Shown here: in pieces, positions 1 through 11,400 of the stretch
Numbering within the stretch: position 1 is the first letter of the stretch
Layout: the number at the start of each line of letters is the position of its first letter
From: Balantidium ctenopharyngodoni
Lineage: Eukaryota > Ciliophora > Litostomatea > Vestibuliferida > Balantidiidae
Length of the DNA: 21,303 nucleotides
Reading direction: 5' to 3'
Assembly (NCBI GenBank): GCA_036325645.1
Contig: JAWNBB010013826.1
Location: 1-21,303 of the forward strand
Program-made: the position numbers and the translations under genes
The notes under the pieces: generated by a model
Database searches by the model: none
What the model was told of the DNA's origin: nothing
What the model saw: only the letters and a program-made list of their open reading frames with translations

Positions 1-24
1 AATCCCCAATCCCCAATCCCCAAT
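1..24. repeat. Left telomere, (CCCCAAT)n
   Basis: The window opens with three consecutive AATCCCC units followed by AATT. Read on the other strand this is (GGGGATT)n running to a 3' end, the correct polarity for a telomere extended by telomerase. The unit is the Tetrahymena-type GGGGTT with one extra A. The orientation and the position at the very start support a true chromosome end. The number of repeats is probably limited by read trimming. Confidence 0.9.
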
Positions 25-571
25 TATTAAGATGATATCGAATCAGTTTATTAATATGATATCAACATTAATAATTATTAATTTTTTTCTTTTACATATA
101 GGTGAAATTATAATCTTTAAAGAGAATCACTATAGTAAATATCGCTTAATTATTAGTAGAGTTAACGCAGGGAGCAATTCTTTAGATTAAATAATTATCG
201 GCATTTCAAGACAAAAAACTTATATTTATAAAGATTTCGGGTTATTGTACCGTTTAACTTAGATAACAGACCAATTTTATTATTTAGACAATCAAATAAA
301 AAATACGTTTTATGCTATTTCATATTCATTAATTCCAAAATAAAATTTATCTAAGCATTCAAAACACCAATTGATCTCATCTTTAAAATATCCCTGAAAG
401 TCTCCTCTCAAGTTATTTCAACCTCTTCAATGTTTTCATTTTCTTTATTAGTTTGAGTGGTTTGGCGAAGCAATAAATACTATCTTCAATAATTGAAACT
501 AATATATAGTCACTGTTGATAACTTAGAATAGCTTATTTAATAACACTGAACCTAATTAAAATATAATCTA
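25..571. other. Left subtelomeric spacer, no clear gene
   Basis: This AT-rich stretch has stops in all frames over most of its length. The one coding-like patch is a minus-strand open frame at 351-479 of 42 codons plus TAG, with no ATG, reading as an acidic peptide (…NKENENIEEVEITW…, one UGA as Trp). It could be a last exon of the neighbouring gene, a relic, or chance. No RNA gene or repeat beyond the telomere is visible. The segment should also hold the 3' end of the transcript of the gene at 572-1876. Confidence 0.5.
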
Positions 572-1876
572 TTAATTGATTCATCAAGCTGTTTGACTCA
601 TATTCCTTCGTTTGATATTGTTTATTTTTTCACGTAAAATCCTTCAGTTATTATAATTAGCGGAACAAGCATAATCAAGGATATAATATTGATTTCCACA
701 TTTTTTCCCTTGTTTACCTTGCTTATCATCCTGGCTTTTTTCATTTAGTATTGGTTTAAACGATGGAGTTCATATATCGCACAATATTGTTTTTCTTTCT
801 TTCATTGCTTTTATGTCTTCCTTATAAAGCTGATTGACAACTTCATCGGTACTTCGATTGCTTTTTCAATTCAAGGAGTTCGTTATTTTTATGGAGTTTT
901 TATTTATTTGCGGCTTCTCCGTTAGTCTCAATAAGGATCACCGTTCTAACTCCTCTCGCTTTTTGTCGATTTTATTTAAACGTTGTATATTCCATTCAAA
1001 TAAATTATCAACACTTTTGTTAATATCCCTTGTTTTATTGAACTTGCTCTGCGAGATAACTCTTCCCTTGTTTATTTTACGCGTCTCTTCTTCATGACAT
1101 CGTTGAATAATTTGACCTTTTCTACGAAGACTTGCTTTTTCATAGGTTTGTCACCTGTCTAAAAATGGCTCCGAGTTTTGATATATTTTTTTACTATTTA
1201 TATTTATCTTTGGTGCTTTCTGAATTGTTCTGTTTTCCATTTCTCTTCTCTGTTTCTTCAACTCTTCGTATTTCTGTTTTTGAAGTTCGACCTTCCTATT
1301 GATACGAGCATAAGTGTCTTCAAATTTTATTTTTGTCTTAGTTTTATTACTAAACTGCGATGCCTCGGTGTTGCAGCTTTGGCATGTTTTATGGATACAT
1401 ATCGATGACTTACTCTCATTCATCGTTTCTCCATTTTTCGTCCGATTTATGTTTTGTGGTTTAACGTTGATGTTTCCTGCTTTATTTAAGTCTTTTTGTT
1501 CGAGTAGTTCTATATATTCATTTCATTCCTTTTTCGCCTTTTCGTAGTTTTGTATTTTTGTTTTCAGTGTATTATCATTTTCATTTTTTTGGGGATATCT
1601 ATTAATGTATTGCCTGATCACTTTGTTTTTTAGAGACATTGCAACTGATACTTTGATTGGTTTGCTCAGTTTTTGGGGTTTTGTTTGTACTTGTTTCTTT
1701 GTGATAAATTGCCTTGTGAAGCATGAATTATGCTTTTCATTACTTAAAAAATCTTGTTGATTAGTGGTCAAGTCAAACATTTGATCTCCGCATTCATTAA
1801 TTATGATTGTTTCACGCTGTGTTTCTATTTGTGAAGAATTATGATCGTTGAGATAGCTTTCGTTGAGTAGTGACAT
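572..1876 (-). CDS. Charged coiled-coil protein with FKP-type repeats
   Basis: This 434-residue protein begins at the ATG at 1876, just after an in-frame TAA, and ends at TAA (574-572). UGA must be read as Trp at several sites; otherwise it falls into short pieces in one frame. The first ~150 residues are polar and low in complexity. Residues ~175-230 are Lys/Glu/Arg/Gln-rich and probably helical. About three diverged repeats follow: from ~238 (EPFLDRW…Y…RRK), 289-330 (VDNLFEW…KREELERW…PQINKNS) and 346-381 (VVNQLY…, ending SFKPILNEKS). Repeats ending in a TFKPxINxxS-like motif are common in large cytoskeleton-associated proteins of ciliates and kinetoplastids. I infer a structural or basal-body role, but no enzyme fold is visible. 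The last ~50 residues look less conserved, and the ending WWIN-stop is odd, so a small missed intron near the 3' end is possible. Confidence 0.72.
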
Positions 1877-2440
1877 TTATTATTTTTGGTTGCTTTTTCG
1901 TGAAATTGAGATTTTCTTATTTATTCGTGAAGAGCATAGATTGATCTTTCAAATGGGTTTATTATTTATTATTGGTTGTTGAGTTGCTATTTTTTATTAA
2001 TGTGATATGAATAATTAGAATATTAACTCAATAATAATTGCATTGTTTTGTATTGTATTTTGAGATAATTGTTGGGAGTATAATTATTTATCAATTTAGT
2101 TAATCCTTTTCGAAAGGTAATCATTGTTAGATTTCACTAAGTTTGGACACTTGATTTATTGTTTTGTGAAATCAGTGTGGTTTAATCTTGGACTCTTTTG
2201 ACTCGTATCCATTTTTTTCAATTCAATTCAAAATAAAATCTGTCAATACTCATTGAAAAAGATATGGAAATGCAATAACATTAAAAACAACAATTGTTAG
2301 AGAAACAAAGATTAATCGAAATTAATGATTAACTCAAAGTTAACTTAAAATATAATAATTTTTATAGTTATGCAAATGTTTTTTAAATTGATAAAATAAA
2401 ATAAACTACTATTTACTTTCAGCATCCAACACATCATTTA
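1877..2440. other. Spacer between two minus-strand genes
   Basis: This 564-base AT-rich spacer lies between the tandem TAA stops of the giant gene and the ATG of the coiled-coil gene. It should contain the terminator of the first and the promoter of the second. I see no ORF of useful length in any frame when UGA is sense, no tRNA and no repeat. No specific promoter motif can be defended. Confidence 0.55.
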
Positions 2441-5400
2441 TTAATAACAAGCATTCCTTCTATTTCGAATTCCAACATTGGAAACATTTTTGTTGAATTT
2501 GTTTTCATTGGTATTCTTTTTCTCAACCCCCTTCAACGTATTATATCAATCAACTATATTAGTTCCGAAAACATCTAAATCAGAGAATTTATCCATTTCT
2601 TCATTAAATTTGGAATGGTTAAATACTTCAGCATCCCACATTGTTTCAGCATACTGTAAAATAATAATAATTTTCTCATTTTTATTAAATTCATCCTTGG
2701 ATCTCTGACCTCCTAAAGACCGGGAAATTAGTTTTCGTGTGGCATCTGCTAATACTTGTTGTGTAACTATTTTATTTTCTTTTATACGTTCAATAAACTT
2801 TTCTTTGATCTCATTAGATATTTCTTTTCGAAAATCTTGATCAACACTTTCTCATATTTTAGGAAAACTAAGCTTTTCAAAAATTTCGAAAATACCAACC
2901 AAATGCTTGATTGTGTAATTAGAGTTCGAAAAACAATTAAGGAGTTTGGATATGTTTATATAGTTTGGAACTGGTATTTCTGATATTTTTTGTTCTGGTA
3001 AGAAGTGATTATTATTTAAATAGAAGATCAATGATTGAATTGATGCTAATAAATCAGTTGGATCAAGTTTCTTTTGTTCTCTATTAGAGAGAACGAATTT
3101 CTCATCGTCCTCTGTTAATTTTATTTGTGGATACTTTTGAAGAAAATCAACTAATGAACTTGAGTTATTTCCCCTAAAGGCTTCATATTTATATACAACA
3201 AAAATTTGTTGTGAATCACGTAAACGTTTCTTTCCTGCAATAAGAATTTTACAAAGTTCATTTTCAATATTTTGCATGTTATATTTTATTTTTTTGTAAT
3301 CTTGGTATTTTACTTTGTTAATCGTAATGCAATCACGATACGAGTGATCAAAAATAAGATCTTCAATTGATAAGTAATTTGAATTTTGTAAATTGATTTC
3401 ATTGTTTCATATTTCATTTGCATTCGCCTCTTGTGCAAATATTTCCACTGGTACTTTATCTTTCTCTTCCACCGAAGGAAAACAATCACGTAAAGGTTGG
3501 AGCATATAAAATAAATTTTCATAAGGTCGCTCTAGTTTGACTTTTTCGGAAATATTTTTCAAAATATCGTTTTGTCTCAAAGCGAGTTGATAATACATAC
3601 TTGCGATATATAGACCTCCTCCGGGTTCTCCATCATCATTTCAGAAAAAATTCAAAGATTTGTTTTTTAACTGATCTATTGGCAATTGAGGCAATGTATT
3701 CTCCGCACACATATACTGGGTTGCAATAGAATAGACTTGACTCCATCCCTCTTCGAAATCTGTATAATATTTTCTGACTTCTAGATTACTAATTTTATTT
3801 AGTTCTTCTTGAAATGACATATTTTTAGCATCCATTCTTGATATTTTAAGTGAATATTCATTAAGCATGAAATTTCAAAATGGGTTCACTTTATTAATTT
3901 GTGAAATTCAAGAAATATCTTTAGCTCTAAAAAAGTATGTGTGTAAAATTGGGTAATTTCTCGATAGCATTTCATTGTTCAAAATATCTTTCTTTAGCTC
4001 TTCTCAGCTTGGATAACTAGAATACATAAAGTATTTTAACAACGGATAGTCTTGATCGTTATAATTGTCTGATGTCGGCTCATATATTTCTTCAATTAAG
4101 CATTTGTATGAAGTAGACTTTTGCTGAAGCAATTCTTCATTTTTGCTGATATATTTTGTATTCAACTCTTTAAAGTTTTTACATGTGTCTTTAACAATAT
4201 TCATTATTTCTTTCTCAAATTTCTTTCGAGTATCCCTTTCTGTTCAGAGAGGACATTCTTGGATTTTCTTTGCGATTTTATCGAGAATTCAATTCATAAA
4301 AATTTGAATATTATCTATTCCTTCCCTTTTAAGAGCTTCTTTTAATAAATTCCAATCATAACTTAATATTTTTTGATATGTACTTTTGAAATTTTCTAAT
4401 TCCTTGTCTTTTACATCTTTAACTCAAGGATTTGTTAGATAATAATATTTCTGTTCAATAAAAAGTTCATAATACTGTTTTTGGTTAGTATTCTTACTTC
4501 AGGCTTTAAAGTATAAACTTGAGAAGAATATGAAGTTAAGTAAACGATAAGTAACTTGATCTCATTCCCGAACTTTTTTATTTTCGTTTTTGAATTCCCC
4601 GATTGATATTTCCTCAATTCCAGGCTTATCGTTCGCTCATATTTTATTTGCCTCTTCTTCCATTTGGTTTCAGTACATTCATTGATTTGGTGGGGGAATC
4701 CAACTTTTTTTATTCTTCCAATGGTTCCCCCATCGGTCACTTATACTCTTTAAATGGGCTTCGTCTTTAATTATTCTAATCACCCCTTCCTTTTCTACAA
4801 GGTAATGACGTAGTCCACCTATTTCTTCATTGCAGACTAAACAAGGAAATTTACTAAGAGGAAAACCGCAAGGAGGAACAACAAATTGATTACCACATTT
4901 ACATATATAAGTCCCAGTATTACCATCGCAAGAGTTATTAAAGTAATTCTTTATATAATTATATGAGTAAACAAATCAGCTTTCTGGTGGATCTATTCCC
5001 GGAATATACTGATCATTTAAATCTTTTCCAGTAAATACCTTGGAATAAAAAGTATTATTATTTGCAATTGAAGCTATACACGCACACTTAAAGGAAAATA
5101 ATTGAATAGTTAAAGCATCATTTTCTTTTTGTTTTTCATCTAAATACGGTTTTATCTTTGCTTTAAACTTTTCTCTGTCCAAGAACAGAGCAAGTATTGC
5201 TATTCAACTCGGATTTCATTCTGCGTTCTCTCAGATATTTTTCACATAGTTCATTTGATTTTCGTCAGATTCTGAATTTGAAAATATTTTGTTTCAATAT
5301 ACATTAATAAAGTTAAGTAAATTCTCTTTTTTAAGAGTCAGACTCTGTTTATTTAGGATTATTTTAAGTATTTCCTCGTATTTTGAGATGGAATCTAAAT

Positions 5401-8400
5401 CGAGGAAACAGAAGTTAATGTTCAATTTATTATTATCTTTGAACTTTTCAATATCAAAGCAGTCTATTTGCTTATGAATAAAATTGTATTTTATGAATTC
5501 CGAAAAATCACCGACTCTATTTCGGATATTCTTCAAAATGTAAAGATCAACAATTTCCTTTATTTTTGTATCACCTAATTTTGTTTTAATTGCCTCGTTA
5601 AATTTTGAAAGATTAATTGTGCTTGTGTGGACTAATTCAATTAAATAGTAGATGTATATCTTTATATAAGCGATTGAATATAATAAAACAAGGTGCTTTA
5701 ATTGTCCTTCTTTATTTTTAAGATATGAGCAAATGTTATTAAGACAAATTTCGAAATATTCCAGTGGGAGTCCGTTGAAAAAATACTCATTTTGAATTTG
5801 ATCTTTATCACATCTCTTATAATTATTAGAGAAGAATATCTTTATTTTCGTCTCGAAAAAGAAGAGAATTGACTCATTCATGACATCGTTGCCCAGGTTA
5901 TTTATGATTATCAAACACTCATCGTTTTCTTTGCTGAAATCAATAAAGTTTGCTTTTGCTTCCTCTTTCTCTTCAAATTTCTCTTGTTTGCTGTATTGAG
6001 GAATTAAATTATATTGATTAAATAGCAGTTTAATCAAATCATAGCAGTGACTATAGTAATTGCCTGTTTCTAATATTTTTTTAAGTATTTCATTCCGGGC
6101 AATTATATTGGTTTTTCAACATTTTAATTTGAAAATTCACATTTCGATTAATTTATTGTTCCCACTTATTTTTAAAAAAAATGTGTATTGATTATTAAGG
6201 TACTCCATGATTTCTTCTTTATTTGCATTGGACAATAATTCCTTTTCATTAGCAAAATATTTGGTATACTCTATACAATTGTTCATTTTTTCATTGGAAT
6301 TACTTTGAGACGAATCGTATATGCATATTATAAAACCAAGCTGTTCGACCATATTAGAATTTAATTGTAGGATTTGGTTTCATTTGTTAGCGTGGACATA
6401 AATACTTTTCAGGAAACTCATGTATTCATCGTTATTAATAATATTCATGATACAGCTTTTGACTCATGCTTCTGTGAAAATGAATCACGTTTTATTATTT
6501 GAACTGATCTTTTCTATGTCTTTTGAAGTAAACTTTTTAACCTCTGTTTCAATATTTATGCTTATACTTTTCAATACCTCTTGTGAATTGTTCTTTTTTA
6601 GAGCGTTGATTAGTTCACCTCATATTAAACTGAAAACTTCCATATTTTTAATGTTTGCTTCAAACCAAATGATCTGTCGAAGTTTTTTCTTCTCTCGATT
6701 ATCTCTTCTATAATTATTTAAAAGAAGAGACGTGAAAAAATCGTGGAAATATTTGATTTCGCTCTCTTCTTTTTTGAAAGATAAATAATACAACACGTAA
6801 TCACTAATAAAATCTTGGAATATTCCATCTTCATTCATGTCGAGTAAGAATTGAAAGCATGGATTAGATCATACAAATGTTTCAAAATTGTTAATTATTA
6901 TATTTTGTTTTTCCTTTTTATCTTCATTTTTTTTATTTGAGGTATGCCTTCAAAGGTCTTCGAGTAAATAATACTTATCTTTATTATCTCTTAAAAATGG
7001 TTGAATGCTTTTAATTAGATACATACTAATCGGAAGTTTCAAACCTTGAAACATTTTGCTAATAACTTTTGGTTCTTCTTTGCTCATCAATTTTGAGATA
7101 AAATAATGTATTATAATTGTCTTGTATTTCTCATTTGCAAGACTCTGTTCGCTCACATTTACAAACCAAATGAAGAACGAATCTTCCTCTATTTTATTTA
7201 CCAAAAAGGTAAACGTTCTAATAAATTTTTGTTGCAATTCTTTCACAATGATTTGTGCAAATGAAATATGCTTATAACCTTTCCTTCTGTTACAATATAT
7301 TTGAGTAATAAAGCTTTCATTATCATTATTAAATACATCTGATATTGCTTCGATTATTAAATTGATTATTTGAGAACCTGGATTTGAAAATAATTTCTTA
7401 ATAATCTTATCAAAATAGTTCTCGGGGAGTTTAACGGTTTTCTTGTCGTACCTAAGTTCTGCTAAGATGTTGTAGAGTTCATTTTTTATGATCTGATTAA
7501 CATTTATCAAAGATAACTGTTTTTTGCCGTCTTTTTGTAAATTTCAAATATCTTCAACAGTTCAGTTTCACTCGCAATTGAGATCATCGATGAACAGCAT
7601 ATTATAATCGCATATTGGGGACATGAGGAAATTATCATTGATGTAATTGTAATGCCTTTCATTAATGTTTTCAAAGAGTCTTGACATATGAACAATGAAA
7701 ATGATAAGCTTTTTTTTTTGTTTGAGTTTATTATTAATCTGAATATCGTCACTGGTTATTCTTTCAATTATATGTTTCATATGATTCAAGTGAATTATAT
7801 TTCCGGGATTAAATCTAAGAATGAAAATTCATTTTCTTTTAGAATTGAAAAATTCTTTAATGTTATCTTCAAATTCAGTTTCGCATTTTATATTCATTAT
7901 ATTATGAACATCCAAATGCGATTTATCTCAAGGTACTCCATTTCACTTTGTATTTTTTTTAATTTTAATTTCTTCGAAATGGCTTGTAAAAGTATAGATC
8001 ATGTTTATTTGTGTAAAATCTCCAGCAAGTATAAAGTTCGAAAAATTTGAATGGTTGAAATAGGAATAATATACTATAATTTTCTTGAGTATTTCTTCGT
8101 GTCGAGAGTGGAATGTATTGGTGTATGCATGAATTAAAATGTCAAGACAAAAACAAGGTGCTATTTTATAGTACATTCCATCTAACGATTTTTTTGTATA
8201 TATTAAGGCTGTAATTTCTTCCTCATTACAGTTTATTAATAGCGCTTTACAATTTAATTTCTCATTTTCAATCGGTGTCGCAAGGGATTGAATATCTTTG
8301 TAGATTTGAAGTTCGTGCTTTTTGCTTTCATCTATCAAAGCATCAAATGTAAATACGTGCTTTTCAAATCGATTTCAAAAAGGGATTTCTTGTTTATGTA

Positions 8401-11400
8401 ATTGAAGATGATCAATAAGAATGATACACCTGAAATTTTTGTGAACTTCGGATCTAAAACTACCAGAGCTACCTATAATAATATCAGCGAAGTTTGTACC
8501 TTGAATATCATTTCGATTGCTGGTATTTGTAAAATTCTGGTTAAATAAATCGTATAAACAAGGGTATATGATATCAAGATCTTTGAGTACTAAACAAACA
8601 TCTTCCTTCATGAATTTTTGAATTTTACTTAGGACTTTAATATGATAGTATTCTTCATTTAGATCTTGATCAAACTGACTTCCTCTTAATACATGGACTT
8701 TGAGAGCGTTGCTTGGAAGGATTTCCTTGATTAATACCTCATTGATAGAAGATTCAGATATAATCATTAAATATCTGTTTCAGTATTCTTTTTGTAATAT
8801 ATTATTTAAAACACAATTTTTTGGACTATAGGCTTTGTCGACGTTGTAACTTACAAATTTTTCTGCGAATATTTTTTTAATTGTTATTATTGAATTCTTT
8901 CATCCACCGAAATTTCTTTCTAAACTCTCAATTCCTGCGATTTGTTTAGTTCTGTTTTCAGGATGATCTTTTGGATTTATCTTATTCTGTACTAAAATCA
9001 TAGCTGCTATCTTGATAGTGTGGTAAAAGTCTCTCGAGCCATGAAAATTAATGTTTTCTTTCTCATGTGTTTGTATATGTTGAATATATTCATAGTATGT
9101 TTTTGCTAATGCTATGAACAAATCTTCATTTTGATAATAGATTCCATTACTATTATCATCAATAGTCCTTGCAATTAGCTTTGCGCTCTCAATTCAATCG
9201 TCTTCGTCTGGATCAGGAACGTGTAAATAAATGCCTCTGTTCATTTTAGAAGCATCTAACTCGAAGTTTGATATACCAACAAAGGCAATTTTCTCTTTGG
9301 TATCAATATTTTCTAATTGTGAATGGATTACTTTTAGTGGGTTGTTATGGGAAACTTCGGCTAAACCCATTTCATCAAAAAACATCAATGAAATGTCTTT
9401 AATTTTTTTTGAATGACTGTTTGATTCTTTTGCGATTTCCCTCGCATTTTTAAAAACATTTCATATTCCTTCCGACTTACTGTCAAGGGATCCTTGATAC
9501 CTCACCTCACGGATTTTTGGAAGGTTCTTAAACAATAATTCGTTTGAGCATTCTCCATTCATTGAACTAATAAGGATTTTATAACTAAGTGTCTTACTTA
9601 ACCCAGGATTTCCGCAGATAAACACGGGAATTTTATTGTTTATACAACAGAATAAAGTAAAAAAGTTATCAAGCAAAGCACGATTTGGCGCTATAGCGGG
9701 CGGTAATTTGACTCGATTAATTAAATCAGATTCTTCTCTGTTTGGAGTATCAAGGAAATTGTTTCCCCCCATAACTTTAGTTAACTGCCTATTAAACTCT
9801 TCACGATTCTTTTTGTTTATTATTCTTATATAAAAGCAAAGGAATATACTTAAATTTATTGCGTCCCTGATTATTTCTTCACTCTTTAACTTACTGTATT
9901 CAAACTTATTTTTTGTTGTTTTATTCTCATATACAAGTTGATTTTCTTTTTTCTTTTCTAAGTACTCAGTTGCGAACCATTTGAATATAATACAAAAACG
10001 GTTTACATCTCTTAAACTTACTGCAGAAACGTCATTCTTTGATAGTATTAATTTATCAGCTTCAACTAATGCTTCTCACATAAGATTTCTGAATTGATCG
10101 AAATTTTCCTTATTGCTCATTTCGAAATGCTTCAGCACCTTTTCTATCGGTTCTGATATCATGTTGATGATATATTTCCTTTTATCTTCTTTTGTCAAAC
10201 TCCCGAAATTGTAAACATAATTTAATAATGAATGTGGAAGTGGATTCACAGTGTAAGCAAGATTCAGAGAACTAAGATCAGCACGTTGCTTATGAGTTAA
10301 TCCAGCTCTTCTTCCTTCTTTCAGTAAACGATAAGGGTTACAAGCACCGATAAATAGTAGATTTTCATCAAGTTTTTCACCTCAAAATGTATTTTTACAC
10401 ATAATTTCAGAAATACAATCCATAGCATTGCAAGTGTTTATTTCATCGAAGAATACCCATACTTTTTTCACGTTCTCTTCCATGCCACGTACGTAGTTCG
10501 CTTCTATTGTATTCTCAATTTTCTTCTGCAGTTCTTCAGAAATCAAAAACATTTTAATATCATCTTCTGTAGTTCCTGCATGGATATTTAGAGTGATAAT
10601 CTCGGTATCTAGTAACTTGGCAATTATATTAATTAAAGCAGTTTTGCCGCAACCAGTATCTCCTTGCATAATAACAGGAACACCTGCACGAGTACGTAAT
10701 AAAATCAAAATCATTTTAATAAAATTATCGGCGGTGAACACGTAATCCTTTAACTTATCCAACATTTGCTCGTATTTTCTACCTTTTTCAGACTTCAAAT
10801 TGAGTACTTTATTTAACTCGTAAGTAAACTCTTTATTGTCTCATTTCGTATAATCAATTCATTCAACTGTTTTCTTTACGTCTCGGTACTCTGTACTTGC
10901 TAATAATTGCAAGAGCTTATAGTCTTGACAATCTTTCTTGCAGTTTGTGAAAAAACTAAAAGAATTATCCTCATTGAAAAATACTAGGCTTTCCTTGATA
11001 TTACTATAGCATATTTTAGAGGCATCATTATCCTGCGCAGCAGCTAGTTCTTTAATTACTTCTCTTTGCAGATTCTTATTATCAATCATTGTATTTATTG
11101 TCGTGTTCTGAGTTTTAATAAACTCATCAAACGCTCCTTTTGTAAAGAACTTGGTTAAGAATATTCACGATTTAACAATAAAACTCCGAATTATCAATCA
11201 TTGACGTTGACCTTTATTTTGACTAATTTCCCTAAGTGAAAGTGAGTTAATAAAGTAACATTTTGTGAACAGTTTAGATTGTATTGCTAACACTTTAATG
11301 AATGAATCAATTTGATAATAATTTGGATTTTTTATATTTAGATGTTTTAGGATTATAGTCTGACATTCCTTCTGAGATAGGGGCTTTACATCTCAGTAGT

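Noticed and set aside
30-110. A SINE-like tail near the left telomere (ttaatatgatat)
   Set aside because: Only about 12 AT-rich bases match the repeat end, and the neighbouring bases do not.
834-1547. Plus-strand ORFs with hydrophobic products
   Set aside because: They are the complement of the minus-strand FKP-repeat gene. The Phe/Leu-rich content is the mirror of Lys/Glu-rich coding sequence.
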